Shown here: positions 8,110 to 14,541 of the stretch, one piece after another
Layout: every line of letters starts with the position of its first letter
Position numbering within the stretch: position 1 is the stretch's first letter
From: Burkholderiaceae bacterium
GTDB taxonomy: Bacteria; Pseudomonadota; Gammaproteobacteria; Burkholderiales; Burkholderiaceae
NCBI GenBank assembly: GCA_017998575.1
Contig: JAGOCV010000022.1
Span: 1-22,928, forward strand
DNA length: 22,928 nucleotides
Direction of reading: 5' to 3'
Position numbers and translations under genes: made by a program
Notes under the pieces: model-generated
The model's input: the letters and a program-made list of their open reading frames with translations, nothing else
Databases searched by the model: none
Told to the model about the DNA's origin: nothing

Positions 8110-8796
8110 ATGGCGACCAAGCGCTCTGCGTTCCGACGCCTGCCGGTGGCTGCCGTCGCGCTGGCCGCGGGTTCCGCGGTCCTGGTGCTGTCTCCCTCGC
8201 TTTCGGCCCAGTCCGAGGCTGGTGCGACTGCGGCGCGCAAGCCAGCCAAGGCTTCGGTCGCCGCGCCTAGCGGGCTGGCCTGGAGCGACCTGTCTTCTGC
8301 CCAGCAGCGCGCCCTTGCGCCACTGGCCGGTAGCTGGAGCGGCATGACCGATGGCCACAAGCGCAAGTGGATTGCTCAGGCGGCCAACCACGCCAGCCTG
8401 TCCGAAGCCGAGCAGGCCAAGCAGCACGAACGCATGACGGACTGGGCAGCCCTCAGTCCGGCGCAGCGTGCCCAGGCCCGGCTGAACTTCGCCCGCACGA
8501 AAGCCCTGCCAGCTGACGAGAAAAAGGCCAAGTGGGACGCCTACCAGGCGCTGTCGGCCGAAGAGCGGCGCTCGCTCGCCGCTCAAGGCCGGGAAAAGCC
8601 TCGCGGCGCAGCTCCCGCCACGCGCCCCGTACCGGCCCAGAAACTGGCCACCGTGCCTCAGCCGCCTGCGCAGGCCCGCCCGGTCCGTGTGCCGGCACCC
8701 TCGGCCCATCCCGCCCCAGCTCCCGCCGTTGCGCCCCATGTGACGGCACCGGCGGCGGTCGCCCCCGTGGCCGAGGACCACGCCCCCAGCCAATAA
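8110..8796 (+). CDS. Exported DUF3106-type protein with LSxxQR-like repeats
   Basis: A 228-residue secreted or periplasmic protein. The start at 8110 gives a textbook signal peptide: MATKRSAFRR, a hydrophobic stretch (11-30) and cleavage after SLSA (residue 33). An earlier ATG at 8077 would overlap the previous gene but bury the signal. The mature part has imperfect repeats: W58-SDLSSAQQR, W112-AALSPAQR and Y145-QALSAEERR, each followed by a helical segment. Two units end in K-x-KW (W87, W142). The tail (about 165-228) is Pro/Ala-rich. Wording and neighbours match DUF3106. The repeats recall the LTxxQ motif of Spy/CpxP and CnrX-like periplasmic sensors, an analogy rather than proven homology. 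It starts 13 bases after DUF3619 and probably belongs to the same operon. Confidence 0.82.
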   Translation: MATKRSAFRRLPVAAVALAAGSAVLVLSPSLSAQSEAGATAARKPAKASVAAPSGLAWSDLSSAQQRALAPLAGSWSGMTDGHKRKWIAQAANHASLSEAEQAKQHERMTDWAALSPAQRAQARLNFARTKALPADEKKAKWDAYQALSAEERRSLAAQGREKPRGAAPATRPVPAQKLATVPQPPAQARPVRVPAPSAHPAPAPAVAPHVTAPAAVAPVAEDHAPSQ

Positions 8797-8797
8797 T
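8792..8797 (+). promoter_or_regulatory. Candidate -10 element for the RDD gene (possibly leaderless)
   Basis: AATAAT ends exactly six bases before the ATG of the RDD gene and overlaps the stop codon (TAA) of the DUF3106 gene. No Shine-Dalgarno sequence is correctly spaced, since the G-run touches the ATG. No clear -35 is visible. Confidence 0.35.
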
Positions 8798-8803
8798 CGG
8801 GGG

Positions 8804-9337
8804 ATGACCGAAGCTGTTTCCGTGCGGCCCATGCCCGAGCCGCCCACCTCCCTCGTCGCCCCCAGCCTCAAACGCCGGATGGCTTGCTGGCTCTATGAGG
8901 GCATGCTGATGTTCGCCGTTGTCTTCGTCGCCGCGTGGCTGTTCAGCACGCTCGGGCAGATGCGCGACGCCATGGACGCCCGGCGCCCCCTGTTCCAGGG
9001 CTTCCTGTTCGTGATCTTCGGCATCTATTTCGCCTGGTTCTGGGCCCGCGGCCAGACCCTGGCGATGAAGACCTGGAATATCCGCGTGGTCGATGCGCAC
9101 GGTCAGCCGGTCACGCAGTTGCGAGCGCTCTGGCGCTACGTGCTGTCGTGGCTCTGGTTCCTGCCGCCAATGGCCGCCATGGCGCCCTTCAGGCTGCCGG
9201 GCGCGGAAACCACGGTCCTGCTGATCGGCTGGATCCTCGTCTGGGCATTGCTGTCGCGCTTCCACCCGCAGCGGCAGTTCCTGCACGACGTGCTGGCCGG
9301 TACCCGCCTCGTCACGTCGGCGCCGCTGTCGCGCTGA
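8804..9337 (+). CDS. RDD family integral membrane protein
   Basis: A 177-residue inner-membrane protein with the three RDD signature blocks. The Arg-containing KRRMACWLYEG opens the first span (about residues 22-50). GQTLAMKTWNIRVVD follows the second span (near 86-100). HPQRQFLHDVLAGTRLV, with the conserved aspartate, lies near the C-terminus. Four membrane segments can be read. The family's biochemical role is unsettled; some members act in Na+(K+)/H+ exchange or compatible-solute stress, and others are accessory domains. The gene starts seven bases after the DUF3106 stop, so it may share the sigma-factor transcript, although AATAAT six bases before its ATG could be a promoter of its own. 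Confidence 0.88.
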   Translation: MTEAVSVRPMPEPPTSLVAPSLKRRMACWLYEGMLMFAVVFVAAWLFSTLGQMRDAMDARRPLFQGFLFVIFGIYFAWFWARGQTLAMKTWNIRVVDAHGQPVTQLRALWRYVLSWLWFLPPMAAMAPFRLPGAETTVLLIGWILVWALLSRFHPQRQFLHDVLAGTRLVTSAPLSR

Positions 9338-9353
9338 CGCCACCGAGCTACGA

Positions 9354-9359
9354 CACAAT
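9354..9359 (+). promoter_or_regulatory. Candidate -10 element for dgkA (possibly leaderless)
   Basis: CACAAT (four of six matches) ends seven bases before the dgkA ATG, with no Shine-Dalgarno sequence between them. It belongs to the same start-site pattern as the elements before pssA, the RDD gene and rlmB. No clear -35 is seen. Confidence 0.3.
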
Positions 9360-9366
9360 CGCCGCC

Positions 9367-9768
9367 ATGTCCGCGACGCCCCCCCTCTCCGAAGTCAATC
9401 CGCAGAAGGCACGCAGCGGCCTCTCGCGCTTGTGGCACGCCACAGGCTATTCGATCGAGGGCCTGCGCGCCGGCTGGGGCGAGAAGGCCTTCCGACAGGA
9501 GGCCATCGCCGCCATGGTGCTGTTGCCGGCATCTTTCTGGCTGGGCCGGCACTGGACTGAAGTCGCCCTGCTCGCCGGTTCCGTCGTACTGGTCATGATC
9601 GTCGAGTTGCTGAACACCGGCATCGAGACCGCCATCGACCGCATCAGCCCCGAATGGCATGACCTGTCCAAGCGAGCCAAGGACATGGGCAGCGCCGCCG
9701 TCCTGCTCAGCCTGTTGCTGTGCATCGCCATCTGGGGTGCTGCGCTGCTCGGAAGGTTCTTTGCATGA
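9367..9768 (+). CDS. dgkA: Diacylglycerol kinase, prokaryotic DgkA type
   Basis: Phosphorylates diacylglycerol to phosphatidic acid at the inner membrane, recycling the lipid released by membrane-derived glucan synthesis and lipopolysaccharide modification. The 133-residue protein has three membrane segments after a surface helix. Counting from the ATG at 9367, the residues equivalent to the E. coli catalytic set are all present at the same spacing: E39, E80, N83, E87, K105 and D106, in VELLNTGIETAID and SKRAKDMGSAAV. The N-terminal 20 residues are an extra tail relative to the E. coli enzyme. The stop overlaps the next ATG by three bases (ATGA), so the LOG-family gene is translationally coupled to it. 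No good Shine-Dalgarno sequence is visible. Confidence 0.95.
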   Translation: MSATPPLSEVNPQKARSGLSRLWHATGYSIEGLRAGWGEKAFRQEAIAAMVLLPASFWLGRHWTEVALLAGSVVLVMIVELLNTGIETAIDRISPEWHDLSKRAKDMGSAAVLLSLLLCIAIWGAALLGRFFA

Positions 9769-10358
9769 AGCCTGCCTTTTCCATCTGCGTCTATTGCGGC
9801 TCAAGGCCGGGAGTCGACCCAGTCCATGCGACGGCCGCTCGCGATGTCGGCCGCTGGATCGGCGAGCACGCCGGTCAACTGGTCTACGGCGGAGGCTGCA
9901 ACGGTCTGATGGGCCTGGTGGCCGAGTCCACCCAGGCTGCAGGCGGGCGCGTGGTCGGCGTCATCCCGCAGGCGCTGGTCGACAAGGAATGGGCCAACAC
10001 GGCCTGCGACGAGTTGCACGTCGTGCAGACCATGCACGAGCGCAAGGCCATGATGGCCGAGCGCTCCGACGCCTTCCTGGCCCTGCCCGGAGGCATCGGC
10101 ACCTTCGAGGAACTGTTCGAGATCTGGACCTGGCGCCAGCTGGGCTACCACGACAAGCCCGTGGGTATCCTCAATGCCGCCGGCTACTACGATGGCCTGA
10201 CGCAGTTCATCGGCTCGGTGACATCGGCCGGCTTCATGAACGAATGGCAGAGCAGCCTGGTCACCATCGGCGACGAAGCCGGCCCGCTCCTGCAGCGCCT
10301 GGTGCAGGACGCCGGAACCAACGCCGACGACAGCTCACTGCTCAGCGAGCAGATGTGA
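9765..10358 (+). CDS. LOG family protein, cytokinin riboside 5'-monophosphate phosphoribohydrolase-like
   Basis: A 197-residue TIGR00730/LOG protein. The Rossmann-like fold opens with ICVYCGSRPG, followed by LVYGGGCNGLMG, and the signature P108-G-G-I-G-T-F-E-E116 with R93-K94 upstream in MHERKAMM. These are the nucleotide-binding and catalytic residues that hydrolyse the N-glycosidic bond of (modified) AMP. In plant-associated bacteria such enzymes release active cytokinins; in others the substrate may be AMP or a damaged nucleotide, so the cytokinin name should be read loosely. The ATG at 9765 overlaps the dgkA stop. The upstream in-frame ATG at 9720 lies inside dgkA and is not favoured. The gene converges with rlmB, 26 bases away. 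Confidence 0.92.
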   Translation: MKPAFSICVYCGSRPGVDPVHATAARDVGRWIGEHAGQLVYGGGCNGLMGLVAESTQAAGGRVVGVIPQALVDKEWANTACDELHVVQTMHERKAMMAERSDAFLALPGGIGTFEELFEIWTWRQLGYHDKPVGILNAAGYYDGLTQFIGSVTSAGFMNEWQSSLVTIGDEAGPLLQRLVQDAGTNADDSSLLSEQM

Positions 10359-10359
10359 A

Positions 10360-10388
10360 CTGAGGCGACACTGGCGGCCGTGCCTCAG
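10360..10388. other. Hairpin between convergent LOG and rlmB genes
   Basis: CTGAGGC (10360-10366) and GCCTCAG (10382-10388) form a 7-bp stem that fills the gap between the convergent genes and covers the rlmB stop codon. It could serve both directions as a weak transcript end, but no T-tract follows on either strand. Confidence 0.4.
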
Positions 10389-11134
10389 CCGCCGCGCTGG
10401 CGCAGCGCCTCGTAGAGGCAGACGCCACTGGCCACCGAGACGTTCAGGCTCTCGACCCCGCCCTTCATCGGAATGCTGACGAGCTCGTCGCAGGTCTTGC
10501 GCGTGAGCTGGCGCATGCCTGCGCCCTCGGCGCCCAATACCAATGCCGTGGGACGGCGCAGGTCGCTCTGGTAGAGCGTGCCGGGCGCGTCGTCGCTGGT
10601 TCCCACGCACCAGATGTTGCGCTCCTTGAGTTCACCCAGCGTGCGCGCGAGGTTGGTCACCATGAAGTACGGCATCGTCTCGGCTGCACCGCTGGCCACT
10701 TTGGCCACCGTGGCGTTGATACCGGCCGCGTGGTCCTTGGGTGCGATGACCGCATGTGCGCCGGCACCGTCGGCCACGCGCAGACAAGCGCCGAGGTTGT
10801 GCGGATCGGTCACGCCATCGAGCACCAGCAGCAGCGGCACCGCGCCGTCGGCCTCGAGCTGATCCAGCAGGTCGTCGAGCGAGCGCACCTGTTCGAGCTT
10901 GTTGACCCGCGCCACCACGCCCTGATGGCCGTGGCTGCCTGCCAGCTTGGACAGCCGCATGCCATCGGCTTCGATCAGCCGCACGCCAGCCTCCTGGGCA
11001 CGCGCCATGAACTGCCGCATGCGGGCATCACGCCGGCTCGCGTCGAACAGCACCTCGATGACCGAGGCCGGCGCAGTCTTGAGACGCACGCCGACGGCGT
11101 GAAAGCCGAAAATCACTTGGGGAGAAGAAGCCAT
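10385..11134 (-). CDS. rlmB: 23S rRNA (guanosine-2'-O-)-methyltransferase RlmB
   Basis: SPOUT-class enzyme that 2'-O-methylates a conserved guanosine in the 23S rRNA peptidyl-transferase region (Gm2251 in E. coli), using S-adenosylmethionine. The 249-residue protein has the N-terminal L30e-like substrate-binding domain (about 1-85). The knotted catalytic domain follows, with DGVTDPHNLGACLRVADGAGA, LVLGAEGAGMRQL and IPMKGGVESLNVSVASGVCLYEALRQR, the three SPOUT motifs. The ATG at 11134 opens the conserved QVIFGFHAV start; upstream in-frame codons are not family-like. There is no Shine-Dalgarno sequence, but GATAAT ends six bases before the ATG. It converges with the LOG gene. Confidence 0.95.
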   Translation of the reverse strand: MASSPQVIFGFHAVGVRLKTAPASVIEVLFDASRRDARMRQFMARAQEAGVRLIEADGMRLSKLAGSHGHQGVVARVNKLEQVRSLDDLLDQLEADGAVPLLLVLDGVTDPHNLGACLRVADGAGAHAVIAPKDHAAGINATVAKVASGAAETMPYFMVTNLARTLGELKERNIWCVGTSDDAPGTLYQSDLRRPTALVLGAEGAGMRQLTRKTCDELVSIPMKGGVESLNVSVASGVCLYEALRQRGG

Positions 11135-11140
11135 CGGCCG

Positions 11141-11146
11141 ATTATC
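11141..11146 (-). promoter_or_regulatory. Candidate -10 element for rlmB (possibly leaderless)
   Basis: GATAAT (five of six matches) on the minus strand ends exactly six bases before the rlmB ATG, placing the expected transcript start on the A of the codon. No recognisable -35 is present, and no Shine-Dalgarno sequence fits in between. Confidence 0.5.
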
Positions 11147-11193
11147 GCGGCCGCCGTCGCCTACGCTTGCGCGCGTGTGCTGGCCAGACAGCC

Positions 11194-11559
11194 TCAGAAG
11201 AACCAAAAGCCCAGCAAGCCTGCCAGCAGCAGGGCCACGACGGCCAGCATCCAGCCGGCGACCCCGCTGCGCACGCGGCCCGGCTCGTGGCGTGGATCGA
11301 ACAGGGCGCCCTCGCTCGCCAGGCCGGGCACGGCGCCATCGGCGGGCAATTTGCCTTGCGCCGCATCCACCAGTTGCTTGGCCTCGCGCAAACCGAGGCC
11401 GGTGGCTTCGCGCGTGAGCCGGATGGCCTCGACCACCTTGCCTTGCTGCAACGCCTCATAGGCATCGTGCGGCAACGACCCGACGCTCGTGGCCCCCTGG
11501 CCCAGAGGACGGCCGAACACGTCGTCGGCCACGGGTGTCGGGGCGGGTGGGCGTGCCAT
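11194..11559 (-). CDS. Small membrane protein with a ribosomal L7/L12 C-terminal-like segment
   Basis: A 121-residue protein of unknown function. Residues 36-68 (EALQQGKVVEAIRLTREATG, then LGLREAKQLVDAA) closely resemble the helix-turn-helix of the bL12 C-terminal domain, which in the ribosome contacts translational GTPases. The rest of bL12 is missing. The C-terminus (about 100-121: GVAGWMLAVVALLLAGLLGF) is a single membrane anchor, and the N-terminus (1-35) is Pro/Ala-rich. The ATG at 11559 lies four bases after the stop of the YbbA-like ATPase gene, so the two are very likely co-translated. Proteins of this layout occur in several proteobacteria, as I recall, without assigned function. Not a ribosomal protein. 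Confidence 0.75.
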   Translation of the reverse strand: MARPPAPTPVADDVFGRPLGQGATSVGSLPHDAYEALQQGKVVEAIRLTREATGLGLREAKQLVDAAQGKLPADGAVPGLASEGALFDPRHEPGRVRSGVAGWMLAVVALLLAGLLGFWFF

Positions 11560-11563
11560 GCGG

Positions 11564-12283
11564 TCAGGCAGCCAGCGCAGCGATCCGGGCCGCGTCTTCG
11601 GAGTCCGCGATGCGTCCGGCCTCGATGACGATCCGGCGCTCGCAACGCGCGGCAATGCCGCGGTCGTGTGTGACCAGGACCAGCGTGGTCCCCAGTTCGC
11701 GGTTGAGCTCGAACATCAGCGACATCACCGTCTCGCCGGTGGCAAAGTCCAGGCTGCCGGTGGGCTCGTCGGCCAGCAATACCGAGGGCTGGACCACGAA
11801 GGCACGCGCGAGGGCCACGCGCTGCTGCTCGCCGCCCGACAGCACTCTGGGATAGTGCGACAGCCGTGTGCCCAACCCCACACGGGCCAGCATCTCGGTG
11901 GCCGCCGCGCGCGCATCGCGGCGTCCCGCCAGTTCCAGCGGCAGCATCACGTTCTCCAGTGCGGTGAGGTTGCCCATGAGCTGGAAGCTCTGGAACACGA
12001 AACCCACCTTCTGCGCGCGCAACGCGGCGCGGGCGTCTTCGTCGAGAGCGAAGATGTCCTGCCCATCCAGCCGCACCGTGCCGCGCGTGGGCGTGTCCAG
12101 CCCCGCCACGATGGACAGCAGCGTGCTCTTGCCCGAGCCCGAGGCACCGACGATGGCGGCGGTTTCCTTGGGTTTCAGGCGGAAATCGATATCGCGCAGA
12201 ATGTCCAGCGTGCCTGTCGAATCGCTCACGGACTTGAAGACGTGCTCGACGTCGATCACGGAGCGCTGGATGGGATCGGTCAT
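11564..12283 (-). CDS. ybbA: ABC transporter ATP-binding protein, YbbA/LolD-like
   Basis: A 239-residue cytoplasmic ABC ATPase with Walker A G46-A-S-G-S-G-K-S-T54, a Q-loop (FVFQSFQLMGN), the signature LSGGEQQRVALARA, Walker B (VLLADEPTGS) and the switch histidine in LVLVTHDRG. The wording fits the MacB/LolD/YbbA branch of MacB-fold exporters. Its start lies 15 bases from a divergent tesA-like gene, the arrangement seen for ybbA and tesA in E. coli. The large FtsX-like permease (ybbP) that normally follows ybbA is absent; a small L12-like membrane protein follows instead. The start is set at the ATG at 12283 (MTDPIQ). The upstream in-frame ATG at 12355 would sit inside tesA. No Shine-Dalgarno sequence is visible. 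Confidence 0.9.
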   Translation of the reverse strand: MTDPIQRSVIDVEHVFKSVSDSTGTLDILRDIDFRLKPKETAAIVGASGSGKSTLLSIVAGLDTPTRGTVRLDGQDIFALDEDARAALRAQKVGFVFQSFQLMGNLTALENVMLPLELAGRRDARAAATEMLARVGLGTRLSHYPRVLSGGEQQRVALARAFVVQPSVLLADEPTGSLDFATGETVMSLMFELNRELGTTLVLVTHDRGIAARCERRIVIEAGRIADSEDAARIAALAA

Positions 12284-12298
12284 GAAAGGAAGGCTGTG

Positions 12299-12946
12299 TT
12301 GAATCGAAGAATCTTTGTGGCTGCCACGGCCGTCGCCATGCTGGCAGCCACGCATCCCGGCATGCTAATGGCCCAGCCGGCAGCGCAGACCAAGACCATT
12401 CTTGTCGTCGGAGATTCACTGTCGGCCGAATACGGCCTCAAGCGCGGCACGGGCTGGGTCGCCCTGCTGCAGCAGCGTCTGGATCGGGAGAAAATCGCCG
12501 CGCGCGTGGTCAACGCCAGCATCAGCGGCGACACCACCGCCGGCGGGCGCGCACGGCTCGCCGCACTGCTGCGCCAGCACAAGCCGGATGTGGTGGTGAT
12601 CGAACTGGGCGGCAACGATGCCCTGCGCGGCCTGCCGCTGCAGAGCACCGAAGACAATCTTTCACAGATGGCAGGCGCCTCGCGCGAAGCGGGCGCGCGC
12701 GTGCTGCTGGTAGGAATGCAGGTGCCGCCGAACTACGGCGGCGACTATTCGCGCCGTTTCGCGGGGCTGTTCGAGAAGGTCGCGAGGGAGCGCCAGGCTG
12801 CCGTCGTGCCGTTTTTCCTCAAGGGGATTGCCGATGGACCCGATCCGCTGCGATGGTTCCAGTCGGACCGCATCCATCCGCGCGAGGAAGCGCATCCAAA
12901 AATGCTCGACAACGTCTGGCCCGAGCTGCGCAAACTGCTGCGCTGA
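12299..12946 (+). CDS. tesA: TesA-like GDSL lysophospholipase / thioesterase / arylesterase
   Basis: Exported SGNH-hydrolase of 215 residues acting on acyl esters and thioesters, probably in the periplasm. All four blocks are present: GDSLSAEYG with catalytic S40 (block I), a glycine in NASISGDTT (block II), GGNDAL (block III) and D190-R-I-H193 (block V). The N-terminus is a signal peptide: MNRRIFV, a hydrophobic run, and cleavage near MLMA (about residue 25). No ATG fits. TTG at 12299 is preferred because GGAAGG lies five bases before it; GTG at 12296 is the alternative. The frame is open far upstream inside ybbA, but that stretch is a shadow. It is divergent from ybbA and convergent with a small gene. 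Confidence 0.92.
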   Translation: MNRRIFVAATAVAMLAATHPGMLMAQPAAQTKTILVVGDSLSAEYGLKRGTGWVALLQQRLDREKIAARVVNASISGDTTAGGRARLAALLRQHKPDVVVIELGGNDALRGLPLQSTEDNLSQMAGASREAGARVLLVGMQVPPNYGGDYSRRFAGLFEKVARERQAAVVPFFLKGIADGPDPLRWFQSDRIHPREEAHPKMLDNVWPELRKLLR

Positions 12947-12966
12947 CCAGAGCGCCGGGCAGCGCA
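12939..12966. other. Hairpin across the convergent 3' ends of tesA and the 60-residue gene
   Basis: TGCGCTG (12939-12945) pairs with CAGCGCA (12960-12966). The 7-bp stem includes most of the tesA stop codon, and the second arm abuts the stop of the opposing gene. There is no T-tract, so if it ends transcripts it does so weakly. Confidence 0.35.
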
Positions 12967-13149
12967 TCAGTTGCCGGGATTCGGCGCGGCCGGCTCGCCC
13001 GAAGGTGCGTCGGCGTCGGCATCCGGCGACTGGTCGTCATCGCCATGTCCAGCCTTGCGCTCGGCACGGGCCTTCAGCTTGTCTTCCTTCTTGCGTTTCT
13101 TGGCAAGCTCTTTCTGACGCTTCTCATAGCCATAGTTGGGGGTAGCCAA
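12967..13149 (-). CDS. Small charged conserved hypothetical protein (60 residues)
   Basis: MATPNYGYEKRQKELAKKRK opens a very basic helical stretch (about 8-33: Lys/Arg/Glu alternation, coiled-coil-like), followed by an acidic Asp-rich segment (36-48) and a Pro/Gly tail. The TTG at 13149 is the only sensible start: AAGGA lies about seven bases upstream and the N-terminus YGYEKRQKELAKK is, as I recall, shared by small proteins in other Burkholderiales. The function is unknown. The split basic/acidic composition would suit an RNA- or ribosome-associated protein, which is speculation. It sits between tesA (convergent) and metC (same strand, 96 bases upstream). Confidence 0.7.
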   Translation of the reverse strand: MATPNYGYEKRQKELAKKRKKEDKLKARAERKAGHGDDDQSPDADADAPSGEPAAPNPGN

Positions 13150-13245
13150 GTCGCGTTCCTTTCCGTCCGTCTGATGTCACAGCACTGTAGCAGGCCGCTC
13201 GCTAGCCATCCGCCAAAGCCGCCGCGGTCGGCGAGGTTTTGACCG

Positions 13246-14439
13246 TCAGGGCTCGCCGAGCGCCTGCAGCGCCTGCGCCAGATCGGCCTGCAGGTCGGGT
13301 ACGGCCTCCAGCCCGAGCGAGAAACGCACCAGCGTGCCGCGCTGGAGGTGCGGCGGCCAGCCGCCGCGCATGGACGCGAGGTCGTACGGCACAACGAGGC
13401 TGATCGGTCCGCCCCAGCTGTAGCCCAGACGGAAGAGGCGCAGCGCGTCGCAGAAGCGGTCGACCTGCGCCTGGGTGTAGCGGTCGTCGAGGATGATCGA
13501 AAACAGTCCGGCCGCCAGCCCGGCGCTTCCGTCGGGCGCGCACAGTGCGCGCCAGTGGCGGTGGCCCGGCGAATCTTCGCGCGTGGGATGGAGCACCTGG
13601 ACCACTTCGGGCCGGCGGGCCATCCAGTCGGCCAATGCGCGTGCGGCCACATCCTGCGCCCGGTAGCGCAGGGACATCGAAGGCAGCGAACGCAGAATCG
13701 CTTCGACATCGTTCATGCCCACACCCAGCCCCAGGCGCATGTGCGCGCCCTGCAGACGTGCGTGAAGGGCCGGATCGCGCGTCATCACACTGCCCATGAG
13801 CACGTCACCGCCACCGCTGGGGTACTTGGTGAGCGCATGGACCGAGATGTCGACCCCGGTCTCGAACGGCGCGAACGCGAGGCCCGCTCCCCAGGTGTTG
13901 TCGAGCGCCGTGACCACGCCGGCCTGGCGGCATACGTCCATCATCGCGTGCAGGTCAGGAAATTCCAGGCTCACCGATCCCGCAGCCTCCAGCCACACGA
14001 GCCGCGTGCGCGGACCGATGCGGCGGGCGAGATCGTCCGCATCCAGCGGGTCGTACAGCTGATGCGTGATGCCCCATTGCACCAACTCGCCTTCCGCAAG
14101 CGCCAGATTGGGGCCGTAGGCGTTGGCCGGAATGAGCACTTCGTCGCCGGTCTTGAGCAGCGCCAACGCCACGTTGGCGATGGCCGCCAGCCCGCTCGGC
14201 ACGAGCAGGCAGTAGCGGCCACCCTCGATCTCGCACAGGCGCTCCTCGAGCGTGAAGCTGGTGGGCGTGCCATGCAGGCCGTAGGTGTAGCCCTGCTTCT
14301 GTTTCCAGTCGCGCGTGCGCATGGCCGCGACGTTCGGAAAGAACACCGTCGAAGCCTTGAACACACCGGGCTGGGGTGCATCGAAGCCAATGGGCGGTGC
14401 GTAGGAATGGTGGATCAGTCGGGTGATCGATTCGGACAT
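13246..14439 (-). CDS. metC: Cystathionine beta-lyase (PLP-dependent Cys/Met metabolism family)
   Basis: A 397-residue fold-type I PLP enzyme that cleaves cystathionine to homocysteine, pyruvate and ammonia in methionine synthesis. Visible residues are GYTYGLHGTPT (phosphate-binding loop from the neighbouring subunit, about 50-60), SGLAAIANVALA (cofactor loop, 82-93), D180 in ALDNTWGAG (pyridine nitrogen) and the Schiff-base K205 in VHALTKYPSGGGD. The SLGLEAVPDL block near the end is typical of the family. The ATG at 14439 (MSESITRLIHHSY) is favoured; another lies at 14448. GATAAG just upstream may be a -10 element. The substrate could also be a related sulfur amino acid, since cystathionine gamma-lyase and synthase are close relatives. 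Confidence 0.88.
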   Translation of the reverse strand: MSESITRLIHHSYAPPIGFDAPQPGVFKASTVFFPNVAAMRTRDWKQKQGYTYGLHGTPTSFTLEERLCEIEGGRYCLLVPSGLAAIANVALALLKTGDEVLIPANAYGPNLALAEGELVQWGITHQLYDPLDADDLARRIGPRTRLVWLEAAGSVSLEFPDLHAMMDVCRQAGVVTALDNTWGAGLAFAPFETGVDISVHALTKYPSGGGDVLMGSVMTRDPALHARLQGAHMRLGLGVGMNDVEAILRSLPSMSLRYRAQDVAARALADWMARRPEVVQVLHPTREDSPGHRHWRALCAPDGSAGLAAGLFSIILDDRYTQAQVDRFCDALRLFRLGYSWGGPISLVVPYDLASMRGGWPPHLQRGTLVRFSLGLEAVPDLQADLAQALQALGEP

Positions 14440-14470
14440 GGCAATCATCTTATCGGCGCCAGGCAAAGAA

Positions 14471-14501
14471 AAGGCCGGCGCGCTATCAGCGGGCCGGCCT
14501 T
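14471..14501 (-). terminator. Rho-independent terminator after the phosphoribosyltransferase gene
   Basis: On the minus strand AAGGCCGGC (14501-14493) pairs with GCCGGCCTT (14479-14471) around a 13-base loop, followed by TTTTCTTT. It lies about 40 bases after the last gene of the hisZ-purA group and before metC, so it marks the 3' end of that transcript. Confidence 0.88.
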
Positions 14502-14541
14502 CGGTGCGCGGACGGGCCGGCGCCGCAAGCGATGCGAGCGA

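Noticed and set aside
13202..13245. Possible terminator after metC (CGCCG-ACCG-CGGCG then GCTTT)
   Set aside because: The stem is only 5 bp and the T-run is three bases; not strong enough to list.
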